Source of the DNA: an uncultured Pseudomonadota bacterium
GTDB taxonomy: Bacteria; Pseudomonadota; Gammaproteobacteria; Burkholderiales; Burkholderiaceae_C
DNA length: 8,122 nt
Direction: 5' to 3'
Assembly: GCA_900320815.1 (NCBI GenBank)
Contig: ONTY01000040.1
Location: 1 to 8,122 of the forward strand
A program made the translations under genes and the position numbers. Of this stretch, positions 1-5,920 are shown piece after piece; position 1 is the stretch's first letter, and the number at the start of each line of letters is the position of its first letter. The notes under the pieces were generated by a model. The model made no database searches. It was not told the origin of the DNA and saw nothing but the letters and a program-made list of their open reading frames with translations.

Positions 1-87
1 TGGAGACAATGCGCATCGTGGAATGCGCTGCCGAAGCTGGACAGCTGAAAAAAACAGAGAAACAGGAATATAAACTGAAAGTCAAAG
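1..87. other. Upstream flank of the ankyrin gene, possibly the 3' end of another gene
   Basis: One + strand frame stays open from the window edge to a TGA at 150-152. It reads as a lysine-rich tail (Gln-Leu-Lys-Lys-Thr-Glu-Lys-Gln and onwards) that I do not recognise. If it is the end of an upstream gene, it overlaps the ankyrin gene by about 65 bases. The other two + frames close at 46-48 and 71-73. No clear promoter is visible. A purine-rich AGGAA lies at 64-68, too far from the ATG at 88 to be a normal ribosome binding site. What this stretch is remains undecided. Confidence 0.25.
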
Positions 88-2283
88 ATGGAACATCAAA
101 GCACAAGACGTGGCGTACATTCCGGCAGAATCCCTGCAACACATTCCATTGAACATGCACTTCACATGGCCGTGCAAAATGGTCGCATGGACGAAGTGAA
201 GCGCCTGCTGTCAAGAGGGGCAAATGTCAATGCCAGGAACAACAATGGAAACACCCCACTCACAGGGGCATCAAACAATGGTGCAAAGGAAATTGTTGAC
301 ATCCTGTTGAAGGCAAAGGCTGATGTAAACATTGCCAATGGCATCGGGAACACGGCTCTGATACTGGCTTCCAGACAGGGACACATAGAGATTGTGCAAA
401 ATCTGCTAGATGCAGGTGCAAATATCAATGCTGCCAATGAAAAAGGCATGACTGCGCTGATGATGGCCACTGGCAGCAACCATGGCGGCATTGTGAGGTT
501 GCTGCTTGATAACGGTGCTGACAAGGAGAAAAAGAACGCCGAAGGACAAACGGCTGCGGATATAGCTCAAAGCATGCACTCAAAAAAGTGTTTGAACATT
601 CTGCTGGGCATAGCGGATGAACACAAGCAAGGCGCTCAGTCTTCAAACGATGACAACGCAACGAATCCAATGAATGGCACATTCATCACTGGCGACGACA
701 AGCAAGAGCCTGCAAACATTGATGACGCATTGCTTCAGGCAGCGCAGAATAAAAATGCGCAAGTTGTACGCGATTTGCTGTCGCAAGGAGCAAATGTCAA
801 CGCCAGACTGCAGTCAACGGGGAACACTCCTTTGTTGTTGGCCGCCAATAACGGCTCGGCTGCCATTGTCCGCTTGCTTGTCCTGGCCGGTTCCGATGTA
901 AACGCCAGCAATTCAACCGGCAGGACTCCACTGTGGTATGCGGTAGCGACACATGACTTAAGAAAAATACTGACACTTCTAAAATACGGCGCTGATGTAA
1001 ATGCTGCCAATAAACGAGTCATTCCGCCTTTGAATGTAGCCATATCAACAAACCGTGCTGATATTGCATCAGCCCTGCTTGAGTGTGGCGCTGATGTCAA
1101 CGCCGTAGCCATTGATGGCTCCACAGCTTTGAATCTGGTCGCAAGCAATGGTTATGGGCCGCTGGCTATCCTGCTGCTGAAGGCTCACGCCAACACGGAA
1201 ACTCAAAACCGTGATGGCAGAACACCTCTTCTGGAAGCCATTTATGCCGCCAGAGCAAAGGAAACGGCAGATGGTGAACACATGACAGTTGCCCGTCTGC
1301 TTCTTGAACATGGTGCCAATGCCAACGCGGCCACTCCCGAAGGACACACTGCACTGATGTTGGCCTCGTCCAAGGATGATATTTCCATTGTGCAGAGACT
1401 GAGTGCCGCTGGTGCTTCTGTCAACAGTAAAAACGGCCACGGCTATACCGCTTTAATGATCGCGGCGCAAAACGGCAAGTCTGATGTAGTCAAACTGCTT
1501 CTTGAAAGCGGCGCTGATTTCACGGCAACCAACGCCTTGGGACAAACAGCACTCGTTGTGGCGCAATCTTCAGGTCACGAACAGATTGCCCAATATCTGC
1601 GGCAACAACAAGAGGAGCAGCGCAGCATTAAGGGGCTGGCATCACGGTTTCTCAAGCCTTTCATCAACAGGGAAAGTTCGCAGGGTGATGGCGCTCAGTT
1701 TGCAACGCTCAGTGTCTCCCTTCTTGAAGCTGCCCAGGCTGGTGACGATAACAGGGTTGGTGTGCTCTTGCGCCAAGGCGCCAGCCCAAACACCGCTGAC
1801 GCTAATGGAAAAACGCCCCTCTTTTACGCAGTCTACAAAGCGCGCTCCACACTGGTTCAAAAGCTCATTGCCGCTGGTGCTGATGTCAACGTCGTTGACC
1901 GCAATGGCTGGACGGCTTTGATGAATATCTGCAACAACCCGAACCCCAAGCAGCATTCGTACTGCATGGCTATTGCCAGGAGCCTGCTTAGGTCAGGCGC
2001 ACGAGTCAACGATGCAAACACTGCTGGGTTCACCGCGCTGATGAATGCTGCCGCCAAAGGCAACGAGCCTATGGTGAAATTGCTGCTTGAGTTTGGCGCC
2101 AATCCTTTGATAAAAACAAAAGGAAGATTACGAAGGGATGCCCTGACCATCGCGCAGGAAAAGAAACACGAGGCTATAGTAACATTACTGCAAACAGAAA
2201 TCAACGAAGCAAAGTTGAAGCCAGGATATCCGCGCTCGGTGAAAGCCGGCAGTCCTGATAAAAAAGCCAGTGGAGCAGCATAA
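88..2283 (+). CDS. Large ankyrin-repeat protein (about 19 repeats in three blocks)
   Basis: This 731-residue protein consists almost entirely of ankyrin repeats, which fold into stacked helix pairs that bind other proteins. About 19 repeats can be read, with the usual G-x-TALx-A-x-x-G-x-x-x-IVxxLLxxGADVNAxN pattern. They form three blocks: residues 23-174, 212-505 and 542-707. Polar linkers at 175-211 and 506-541 separate them, and a Lys/Pro-rich tail (708-731) ends the protein. Repeats 11 (near 374-416) and 17 (near 605-645) carry insertions. No signal peptide, membrane segment or enzymatic domain is seen, so a cytosolic scaffold or secreted effector are both possible; the partner is unknown. 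ATG 88 is the first possible start after an in-frame TGA at 76-78, but it lacks a good ribosome binding site; ATG 166 (residue 27) is an alternative. GC content is roughly half, against about two thirds in the genes to the right, which suggests acquisition. Confidence 0.9.
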   Translation: MEHQSTRRGVHSGRIPATHSIEHALHMAVQNGRMDEVKRLLSRGANVNARNNNGNTPLTGASNNGAKEIVDILLKAKADVNIANGIGNTALILASRQGHIEIVQNLLDAGANINAANEKGMTALMMATGSNHGGIVRLLLDNGADKEKKNAEGQTAADIAQSMHSKKCLNILLGIADEHKQGAQSSNDDNATNPMNGTFITGDDKQEPANIDDALLQAAQNKNAQVVRDLLSQGANVNARLQSTGNTPLLLAANNGSAAIVRLLVLAGSDVNASNSTGRTPLWYAVATHDLRKILTLLKYGADVNAANKRVIPPLNVAISTNRADIASALLECGADVNAVAIDGSTALNLVASNGYGPLAILLLKAHANTETQNRDGRTPLLEAIYAARAKETADGEHMTVARLLLEHGANANAATPEGHTALMLASSKDDISIVQRLSAAGASVNSKNGHGYTALMIAAQNGKSDVVKLLLESGADFTATNALGQTALVVAQSSGHEQIAQYLRQQQEEQRSIKGLASRFLKPFINRESSQGDGAQFATLSVSLLEAAQAGDDNRVGVLLRQGASPNTADANGKTPLFYAVYKARSTLVQKLIAAGADVNVVDRNGWTALMNICNNPNPKQHSYCMAIARSLLRSGARVNDANTAGFTALMNAAAKGNEPMVKLLLEFGANPLIKTKGRLRRDALTIAQEKKHEAIVTLLQTEINEAKLKPGYPRSVKAGSPDKKASGAA

Positions 2284-2547
2284 GCTACCTCTCAAGAACT
2301 CCGCGCAAACCAGACGCTGAAAATATCCTCCACCCTCCCGTAAAGAGCCCCGGGAATCGCCATCCAATGAGGAGTAAATTTTGGTTTGTTGCATTCTGGT
2401 GTCATGCAACATGACTACCCGGGCCAAGACGTGCAAAGTGTCAAAAATGCCTCGCCAGCCAGCTGCAAAGGCTATGATGGCGGCAAGAAGATTTTCGGGT
2501 ATCCTTTTTATTTTACTCAAAAGACTATAAACAGCCTCTAAGGAGTA
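2284..2547. other. Non-coding stretch between the ankyrin and marC genes
   Basis: This 264-base stretch separates two converging genes. No frame encodes anything recognisable. A 39-codon frame (2411-2530 +) encodes a basic peptide but has no ribosome binding site. The only clear structure is the small inverted repeat at 2387-2411. No intrinsic terminator with a T tract is seen for either gene. Base composition is intermediate between the low-GC ankyrin gene and the GC-rich marC gene, so this may be the edge of an acquired segment. Confidence 0.4.
2387..2411. repeat. Inverted repeat, 8-bp arms with a 9-base loop
   Basis: The arms TGTTGCAT (2387-2394) and ATGCAACA (2404-2411) are perfectly complementary. 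No T tract follows on either strand, so this is not a standard intrinsic terminator. It could be an operator, a weak transcript-end structure or chance. Confidence 0.4.
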
Positions 2548-3261
2548 TCAACTGCCACCGGCCGCACAATGCGCCGCGAGTACTTCGCCCAGCAGCGCGC
2601 TGGCGCCTGTCCAAATAATCTGCGCGCCCAGGCACAGCAAAATAAATGCGGACATGCGCAAGAACACAATCACTCCGGTCTCGCCCAGTGGCTCGAGCAG
2701 GCGGTGCGCAAAGCGGTAGGTGAAATACACCGCCAGTCCCACAAGGGCGCAGCCGGCAACGCCGCCGGCGAAATTGGCCAGTTCAATGGATAAATCTTCG
2801 TGGTGCAGCGCCGTGCTTACCGTGATGGCGGCGGCAATGGTGCCGGGGCCGCAGGTGATGGGGAAGGTGAGCGGGTAGAACGCCGAAGCGCGCCCGGCCT
2901 CGGCGGTGAAGCGCGCCGCCAGCCGGCTGCGCGAGGGGCTGGCGGGTGTGGAGGTGGAGAGCATGTGCCAGGCGTAGGTGGCTACTGTCATGCCGCCAGC
3001 CACGCGCACGATGGACAGCGAGAGGCCAAAAAAGCGCAGCACCCAGGTGCCGATGAGCATCGCCGCCAGCATCATCAGTGTGCTGCTGCGTCCCACGCGG
3101 GCGGCAAGGGCAGCGCGCATGCGCGGGTCAGCCCCATCGGTGAGCGAGAGGAAGGTGGGCGCCATGGCCGGCGGGTTGGCAATGGGGAAGATGGCAGCGG
3201 CGGCCAGCAGCAGGCTGCGGCCAAAGGCGCTGATTAAGGGAAGGGCGTCAGTGAAGTTCAT
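2548..3261 (-). CDS. MarC family integral membrane protein
   Basis: This 237-residue polytopic protein belongs to the MarC family (UPF0056). The family has about six membrane helices and is named after E. coli MarC; its transport role is not settled, and a link to multiple antibiotic resistance has been disputed. The family's two related halves are visible. The first has the Asn-Pro pair in FPIANPPAMAPTFLSLTDG (residues 25-43); the second has PLTFPITCGPGT (130-141). Hydrophobic segments lie near 13-35, 60-80, 84-102, 138-156, 164-184 and 197-220. The reading frame can extend seven codons upstream to a TTG at 3282, but ATG 3261 gives the family-like N-terminus (MNFTDALPLI) and is preferred. 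Neither start has a strong ribosome binding site. The gene is divergent from the cutA-like gene, with 86 bases between the starts. Confidence 0.85.
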   Translation of the reverse strand: MNFTDALPLISAFGRSLLLAAAAIFPIANPPAMAPTFLSLTDGADPRMRAALAARVGRSSTLMMLAAMLIGTWVLRFFGLSLSIVRVAGGMTVATYAWHMLSTSTPASPSRSRLAARFTAEAGRASAFYPLTFPITCGPGTIAAAITVSTALHHEDLSIELANFAGGVAGCALVGLAVYFTYRFAHRLLEPLGETGVIVFLRMSAFILLCLGAQIIWTGASALLGEVLAAHCAAGGS

Positions 3262-3347
3262 GGTGCGCGATGCTAGGCGCAAAGTGTGCCACTGAGCGCG
3301 TGCTACGCTGCCCGCTCACTCATCAGCCAACGGAGTAGTACAGAGCC

Positions 3348-3710
3348 ATGAGCGAGCTTGTCATTGTTATCACCCATATCGGAGAGCGCGAAAAAGCCAA
3401 AAAGATTGGCCGTAGGATGGTCAAAGCGCACCTGGCCGCCAGCGCCCAGATTTTTGCTATTGAAAAAATCCGCCGCGTGCGCGGCCAGTCACAGGAAAGC
3501 GAGGAGTGGCGGCTGACGCTTGTGACCACCAAGGAACGCTACAGCGCGCTGGAAGCGGCGATACGCAGCCAATTGGCCGAGGAGGATTCCATGCCCACCA
3601 TCGTCGCTGTGCCCTGCGTGGCGGCGCTACCGCTGTATGCCGACTGGGTCAGCGACAAAGTCTCCGAGGGCGAGATGCACACCAGCCACGGCCCCAAACA
3701 GAGTTTTTAA
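3348..3710 (+). CDS. cutA: Divergent CutA1-like protein
   Basis: This 120-residue protein matches the length and layout of CutA1, a small trimeric PII-like protein linked to divalent-cation (copper) tolerance, though its biochemical role is unclear. The backbone fits: an N-terminal strand (LVIVITH, 4-10), the helix EKAKKIGRRMVKAHLAAS (15-32), a Glu-Glu-Trp-Arg-Leu-Thr-Leu-Val-Thr-Thr strand (52-61), a second helix (64-78), then PTIVAVPC (83-90) and YADW (97-100). Several hallmark residues are changed. The usual LAAC reads LAAS. The SxYxWxG segment is replaced by a basic one (KIRRVRGQ, 40-47). The HPYE-type motif before the PxI strand reads EEDS (79-82). It is therefore a distant CutA1 or a paralogue with altered metal sites. 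GGAG at 3332-3335 is a possible ribosome binding site, 12 bases from the ATG. The gene stands alone. Confidence 0.78.
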   Translation: MSELVIVITHIGEREKAKKIGRRMVKAHLAASAQIFAIEKIRRVRGQSQESEEWRLTLVTTKERYSALEAAIRSQLAEEDSMPTIVAVPCVAALPLYADWVSDKVSEGEMHTSHGPKQSF

Positions 3711-3747
3711 CTCTTTGAAATTTCAGTAAGCAATGAGTATCACATGC

Positions 3748-3770
3748 TTGCCCGCATACCATGCTGGCAA
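3748..3770. promoter_or_regulatory. Inverted repeat, candidate operator
   Basis: TTGCC and GCAT (3748-3752, 3754-3757) pair with ATGC and GGCAA (3761-3764, 3766-3770) around an ACC centre, with a single mismatch at 3753/3765. The dyad ends five bases before a perfect TATAAT, so it covers the place where a -35 element would lie. That is typical of a regulator binding site. No T tract follows, so it is not a standard cutA terminator. Confidence 0.4.
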
Positions 3771-3775
3771 ACAAA

Positions 3776-3781
3776 TATAAT
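3776..3781 (+). promoter_or_regulatory. Candidate -10 box (TATAAT)
   Basis: This is a perfect consensus TATAAT in an AT-rich patch. The sequence 17 bases upstream (3753-3758, CGCATA) does not resemble TTGACA. A TTGCCC at 3748-3753 is 22 bases away, too far for a normal sigma-70 promoter. If used, it probably needs an activator at the adjoining dyad. It would drive the reductase gene. Confidence 0.35.
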
Positions 3782-3905
3782 ACAAATGGGTATGAGGCGG
3801 TGTGCGTCTTCTTGGCCACGCTTGCCGCAGCCCCTTTACCAGCGCCGCCGCGTGCTGCGCCAGCCACACCCTGAAAAAAAAGAAAGATAGGGTATAGCAA
3901 GCATA

Positions 3906-3924
3906 GCCAGCTTATATAGCCGGC
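3906..3924. repeat. Imperfect AT-centred dyad upstream of the reductase
   Basis: GCCAGCTTATATAGCCGGC reads nearly the same on both strands, with two mismatched pairs. It lies 17 bases before the AGGAG site. It may be a second operator or a small hairpin in the leader. Confidence 0.3.
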
Positions 3925-3941
3925 AACAACGCATCTAAATC

Positions 3942-3957
3942 AGGAGTATGAAAGATG
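3942..3957 (+). promoter_or_regulatory. Strong ribosome binding site and ATG not in frame with the reductase
   Basis: AGGAG at 3942-3946 is followed eight bases later by ATG 3955. This is the best-placed initiation signal in the region, yet that frame (MLEAALRWFSSNPPLF and onwards, to a TGA at 4225-4227) overlaps the reductase gene out of phase and soon becomes its shadow. A second ATG at 3948 is one base from AGGAG, too close for efficient use; its frame encodes 26 residues ending in the His-rich Ser-His-His-Arg-His-Thr-His-Leu, and its TGA overlaps the reductase ATG as ATGA (4028-4031). Either frame could act as a leader peptide, or the site could be a remnant. Confidence 0.35.
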
Positions 3958-4027
3958 CTGGAAGCTGCACTGCGGTGGTTTTCCTCCAACCCACCTCTTT
4001 TTCTTCTCACCACAGGCACACACACCT

Positions 4028-5407
4028 ATGAAACGCATCCACATCGCCCTCTGGGGCGGCTTGCTTGGCCTGCTGGCGCTCTGGCTGCTGGCAGATCCAC
4101 GGGGCTTGTTTCCGCAGCCCTTCAAATACTTTCCCTTCCGGCGCGGCGTCGTACAACTGTCCGGCACCCTCTGCATTGGCGCCATGACGGCGTGCATGGT
4201 GCTGGCCACGCGTGCGCGCTGCATTGAGCGCCTGCTCGGCGGGCTGGACAAGATGTATCGCCTGCACAAATGGATGGGCATCGCCGCCTTGGTCACTGGC
4301 ATCGTGCACTGGTGGTTTGCCAAAGGCACTAAATGGATGGTCGGCTGGGGCTGGCTGCAGCGGCCCAACCGTGGCGGGCGCCCCTTTGGCCCGCGCTCCG
4401 GCGCTGCTGATGCCAACGCCCTGCAAGAGTGGCTGCGCGGGCAGCGCCACCTGGTTGAAACGGTGGGCGAGTGGGTGTTCTACGCCGCTGCCATCCTCAT
4501 CATCCTCGCGCTCATCAAACGCTTTCCCTACAAAACCTTCGTGAAAACGCACAAGCTGCTGGCCGTCGGCTACCTGCTGCTGGCCTGGCACGGTGTCGTG
4601 CTTTTTGGCTGGCGCTACTGGTCGCAGCCCATCGGCTGGGTGATGGCTGCCATGCTCATCGCTGGCAGCATCAGCGCGCTCATGGTGCTCTTTGGGCGCG
4701 TGGGCGCCAGCCGGCGTATGACGGCCACTGTCAGCGCGCTGGCGTATTCCGAGGCGCTGCGCACCACCAGCTTCACGCTGGCTGTGCCAGAGGGCTGGAG
4801 CGGGCACGAAGCCGGGCAATTTGCCTTTGTGCGCGTGGGCAGCGCCGACGAGCCCCATCCCTACACCATTGCCAGCGCCTGGAACGCGCAGCAGCACGAG
4901 CTGCACTTTGCCGTGCGCGCCTTGGGCGACCACACCGCGCGCCTGCCCGAGATGCTGCAAGTGGGGCAGCGCGTGCAGCTGGAAGGGCCATACGGGTGCT
5001 TTACCTTTGCCGACGCGGCGCCGCGACAAATCTGGATTGGCGGCGGCATTGGCATCACGCCTTTCATGGCACGGCTCGAGCAGCTTGCCGCTGCCCGGGC
5101 GCAGGGCGGCGCCAGCGAGCAGCCGCTGCCCGTTGACCTGTTCCACACCACGCGCGACGAAGAGCCGGCGTTTCTCGCGCGGCTGCAGCAGCAGGCCGAG
5201 GCCGCTGGCGTGCGCCTGCACATCATGGTGGATGCGCGCGACGGGCTGCTGGACGCACAGCGCCTTGCTGGCGCCGTGCCTGAGTGGCGGCAGGCGAGCC
5301 TGTGGTTTTGCGGGCCGGCGGGCTTTGGCGCCGCGCTGCGCCGCGACATGTGTGCTGCCGGTCTGCCCGCCGCACGCTGGCACCAGGAGCTGTTTGAAAT
5401 GCGCTGA
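4028..5407 (+). CDS. Ferric reductase / NADPH oxidase-like flavocytochrome
   Basis: This 459-residue membrane flavocytochrome should move electrons from NAD(P)H through FAD and two haems across the membrane to ferric iron or oxygen; the acceptor cannot be told from sequence. The N-terminal half is a ferric-reductase-type membrane domain (about 5-225). Its likely haem histidines are His80 and His94 on one helix and His175 and His188 on another, 14 and 13 residues apart. The C-terminal half is a ferredoxin-NADP reductase module: the FAD motif HPYTIAS (277-283), LEGPYG (318-323), the nucleotide-binding GGGIGITPF (338-346) and WFCGPAGF (426-433). It ends in WHQELFEMR, whose Phe457 may stack on the flavin. 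The start MKRIHIALWG fits this family and opens directly into the first helix. Its own ribosome binding site is poor, and the better one upstream is out of frame. It has no partner gene and ends at a strong terminator. Confidence 0.87.
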   Translation: MKRIHIALWGGLLGLLALWLLADPRGLFPQPFKYFPFRRGVVQLSGTLCIGAMTACMVLATRARCIERLLGGLDKMYRLHKWMGIAALVTGIVHWWFAKGTKWMVGWGWLQRPNRGGRPFGPRSGAADANALQEWLRGQRHLVETVGEWVFYAAAILIILALIKRFPYKTFVKTHKLLAVGYLLLAWHGVVLFGWRYWSQPIGWVMAAMLIAGSISALMVLFGRVGASRRMTATVSALAYSEALRTTSFTLAVPEGWSGHEAGQFAFVRVGSADEPHPYTIASAWNAQQHELHFAVRALGDHTARLPEMLQVGQRVQLEGPYGCFTFADAAPRQIWIGGGIGITPFMARLEQLAAARAQGGASEQPLPVDLFHTTRDEEPAFLARLQQQAEAAGVRLHIMVDARDGLLDAQRLAGAVPEWRQASLWFCGPAGFGAALRRDMCAAGLPAARWHQELFEMR

Positions 5408-5437
5408 TGCACTGCCCTGCATGGGCACACATGCTGC

Positions 5438-5474
5438 GGGGCGGCCCACGTGGCCGCCCTTGCTTTTGTTTGTT
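5438..5474 (+). terminator. Intrinsic terminator of the reductase gene
   Basis: GGGCGGCC (5439-5446) and GGCCGCCC (5452-5459) form a perfect 8-bp GC stem around a CACGT loop, extended by a G-U pair (5438/5460). The T-rich run TTGCTTTTGTTTGTT (5460-5474) follows. On the - strand the hairpin is not followed by T residues, so it ends the + strand transcript only. Confidence 0.85.
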
Positions 5475-5479
5475 GGGCG

Positions 5480-5902
5480 TTATGGCGCGTTGCTGACGCT
5501 GGCGGTGGCGAGCAATTCTTCAATCAGCGCCATCGATGCCTTGCCTGACATGGCGTAGGGGTCAAGGGTGGCTTTTTCGCCATATTTGAGCAGGGTGGCG
5601 GGATTGATGCGCGAGATGTCGACCAGCCCCATTGTCCAGCCGCCAAAGCGCCTCTCGCTGATTTCTTCATAATGCAGCAGGGTGATGTCGCGGTGGCGTG
5701 TGTTGCGCAAAATGAGCGCATACAAGTCGCTCACAGCCTGGCGGCTGCCTTCAATGGCCTGCATAAAAATGCCACTGCCATACACAAGCACGCCTGTGAC
5801 GCCGGTTTCAGCATTATGGGCGCGCGCTTTGGCGCAAATGGCGGCAACGGCAGCTGCCGAGGTATCTTCGGCGCGGCTGGCAAACAAAAGTCTGACGAGC
5901 AT
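5480..5902 (-). CDS. Short BLUF-domain protein with Phe in place of the photoactive Tyr
   Basis: This 140-residue protein is a stand-alone BLUF domain (about 2-95) followed by the two-helix tail usual in short BLUF proteins (about 100-135). BLUF proteins bind FAD or FMN and sense blue light through a Tyr-Gln-flavin hydrogen-bond network. Most of the family pattern is intact: Asn30, TGVLVYGSGIFMQAIEG (36-52) with the key Gln48, RNTRHRDI (66-73) and RRFGGWTMGL (84-93) with Trp89 and Met91. However, the first strand reads LVRLLFASRA (2-11), placing Phe7 where family members have the essential Tyr. The codon is TTT, one base from TAT. Flavin binding is expected; a normal photocycle is not. The gene starts 18 bases after folE stops, with an AAAGG ribosome binding site (5911-5915 in + coordinates) eight bases before the ATG, so it is probably co-transcribed with folE. 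There is no output domain, so it would act through a partner protein. Confidence 0.88.
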   Translation of the reverse strand: MLVRLLFASRAEDTSAAAVAAICAKARAHNAETGVTGVLVYGSGIFMQAIEGSRQAVSDLYALILRNTRHRDITLLHYEEISERRFGGWTMGLVDISRINPATLLKYGEKATLDPYAMSGKASMALIEELLATASVSNAP

Positions 5903-5920
5903 GATGAAAACCTTTCGCTA

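Larger units (their letters stand above)
3711..4027. other. Long leader region between the cutA and reductase genes
   Basis: This 317-base stretch holds no recognised gene. From left to right it has a 10-bp palindrome, TGAAATTTCA (3716-3725), just after cutA; a 23-base dyad next to a TATAAT box; a GC-rich part (about 3795-3870) with pairing potential such as GCAGC 3827-3831 with GCTGC 3854-3858; an A tract (3874-3881); an AT-centred imperfect dyad (3906-3924); and a good AGGAG ribosome binding site that does not belong to the reductase start. No known riboswitch was recognised. If transcription begins after the TATAAT box, the reductase mRNA has an untranslated leader of about 240 bases. Confidence 0.5.

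Noticed and set aside
88..2283. Ankyrin DNA repeats considered as a tandem satellite
   Set aside because: The repetition is at protein level (about 33 residues) with much diverged DNA, as usual for ankyrin genes; no near-identical DNA units were seen.
2185..2520. A 111-codon - strand frame running from the gap into the ankyrin gene
   Set aside because: Its C-terminal part is antisense to the ankyrin coding sequence and no family is recognisable.
2411..2530. A 39-codon basic frame in the ankyrin-marC gap
   Set aside because: It has no ribosome binding site and no recognisable family, and its length is within chance for this stretch.
3827..3881. GC-rich pairing potential followed by an A tract, considered as a terminator or riboswitch
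   Set aside because: The tract is A on the + strand, so it cannot end + transcripts. On the - strand the T run is not preceded by a tight GC hairpin. No known riboswitch core was recognised.
3649..3900. An 83-codon - strand frame over the end of cutA and the leader
   Set aside because: It overlaps the cutA C-terminus antisense, and its content looks like chance translation of low-complexity sequence.
3955..4227. A 90-codon + strand frame with a good ribosome binding site
   Set aside because: Most of it is the +1 shadow of the reductase gene and resembles no protein. Kept only as a possible leader signal.
4007..5449. A 480-codon open frame on the - strand, antisense to the reductase and longer than it
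   Set aside because: It has no recognisable domain, a composition typical of GC-rich antisense shadows (Ala, Gly, His, Gln, Arg-rich), and the + strand frame has clear haem, FAD and NAD motifs.
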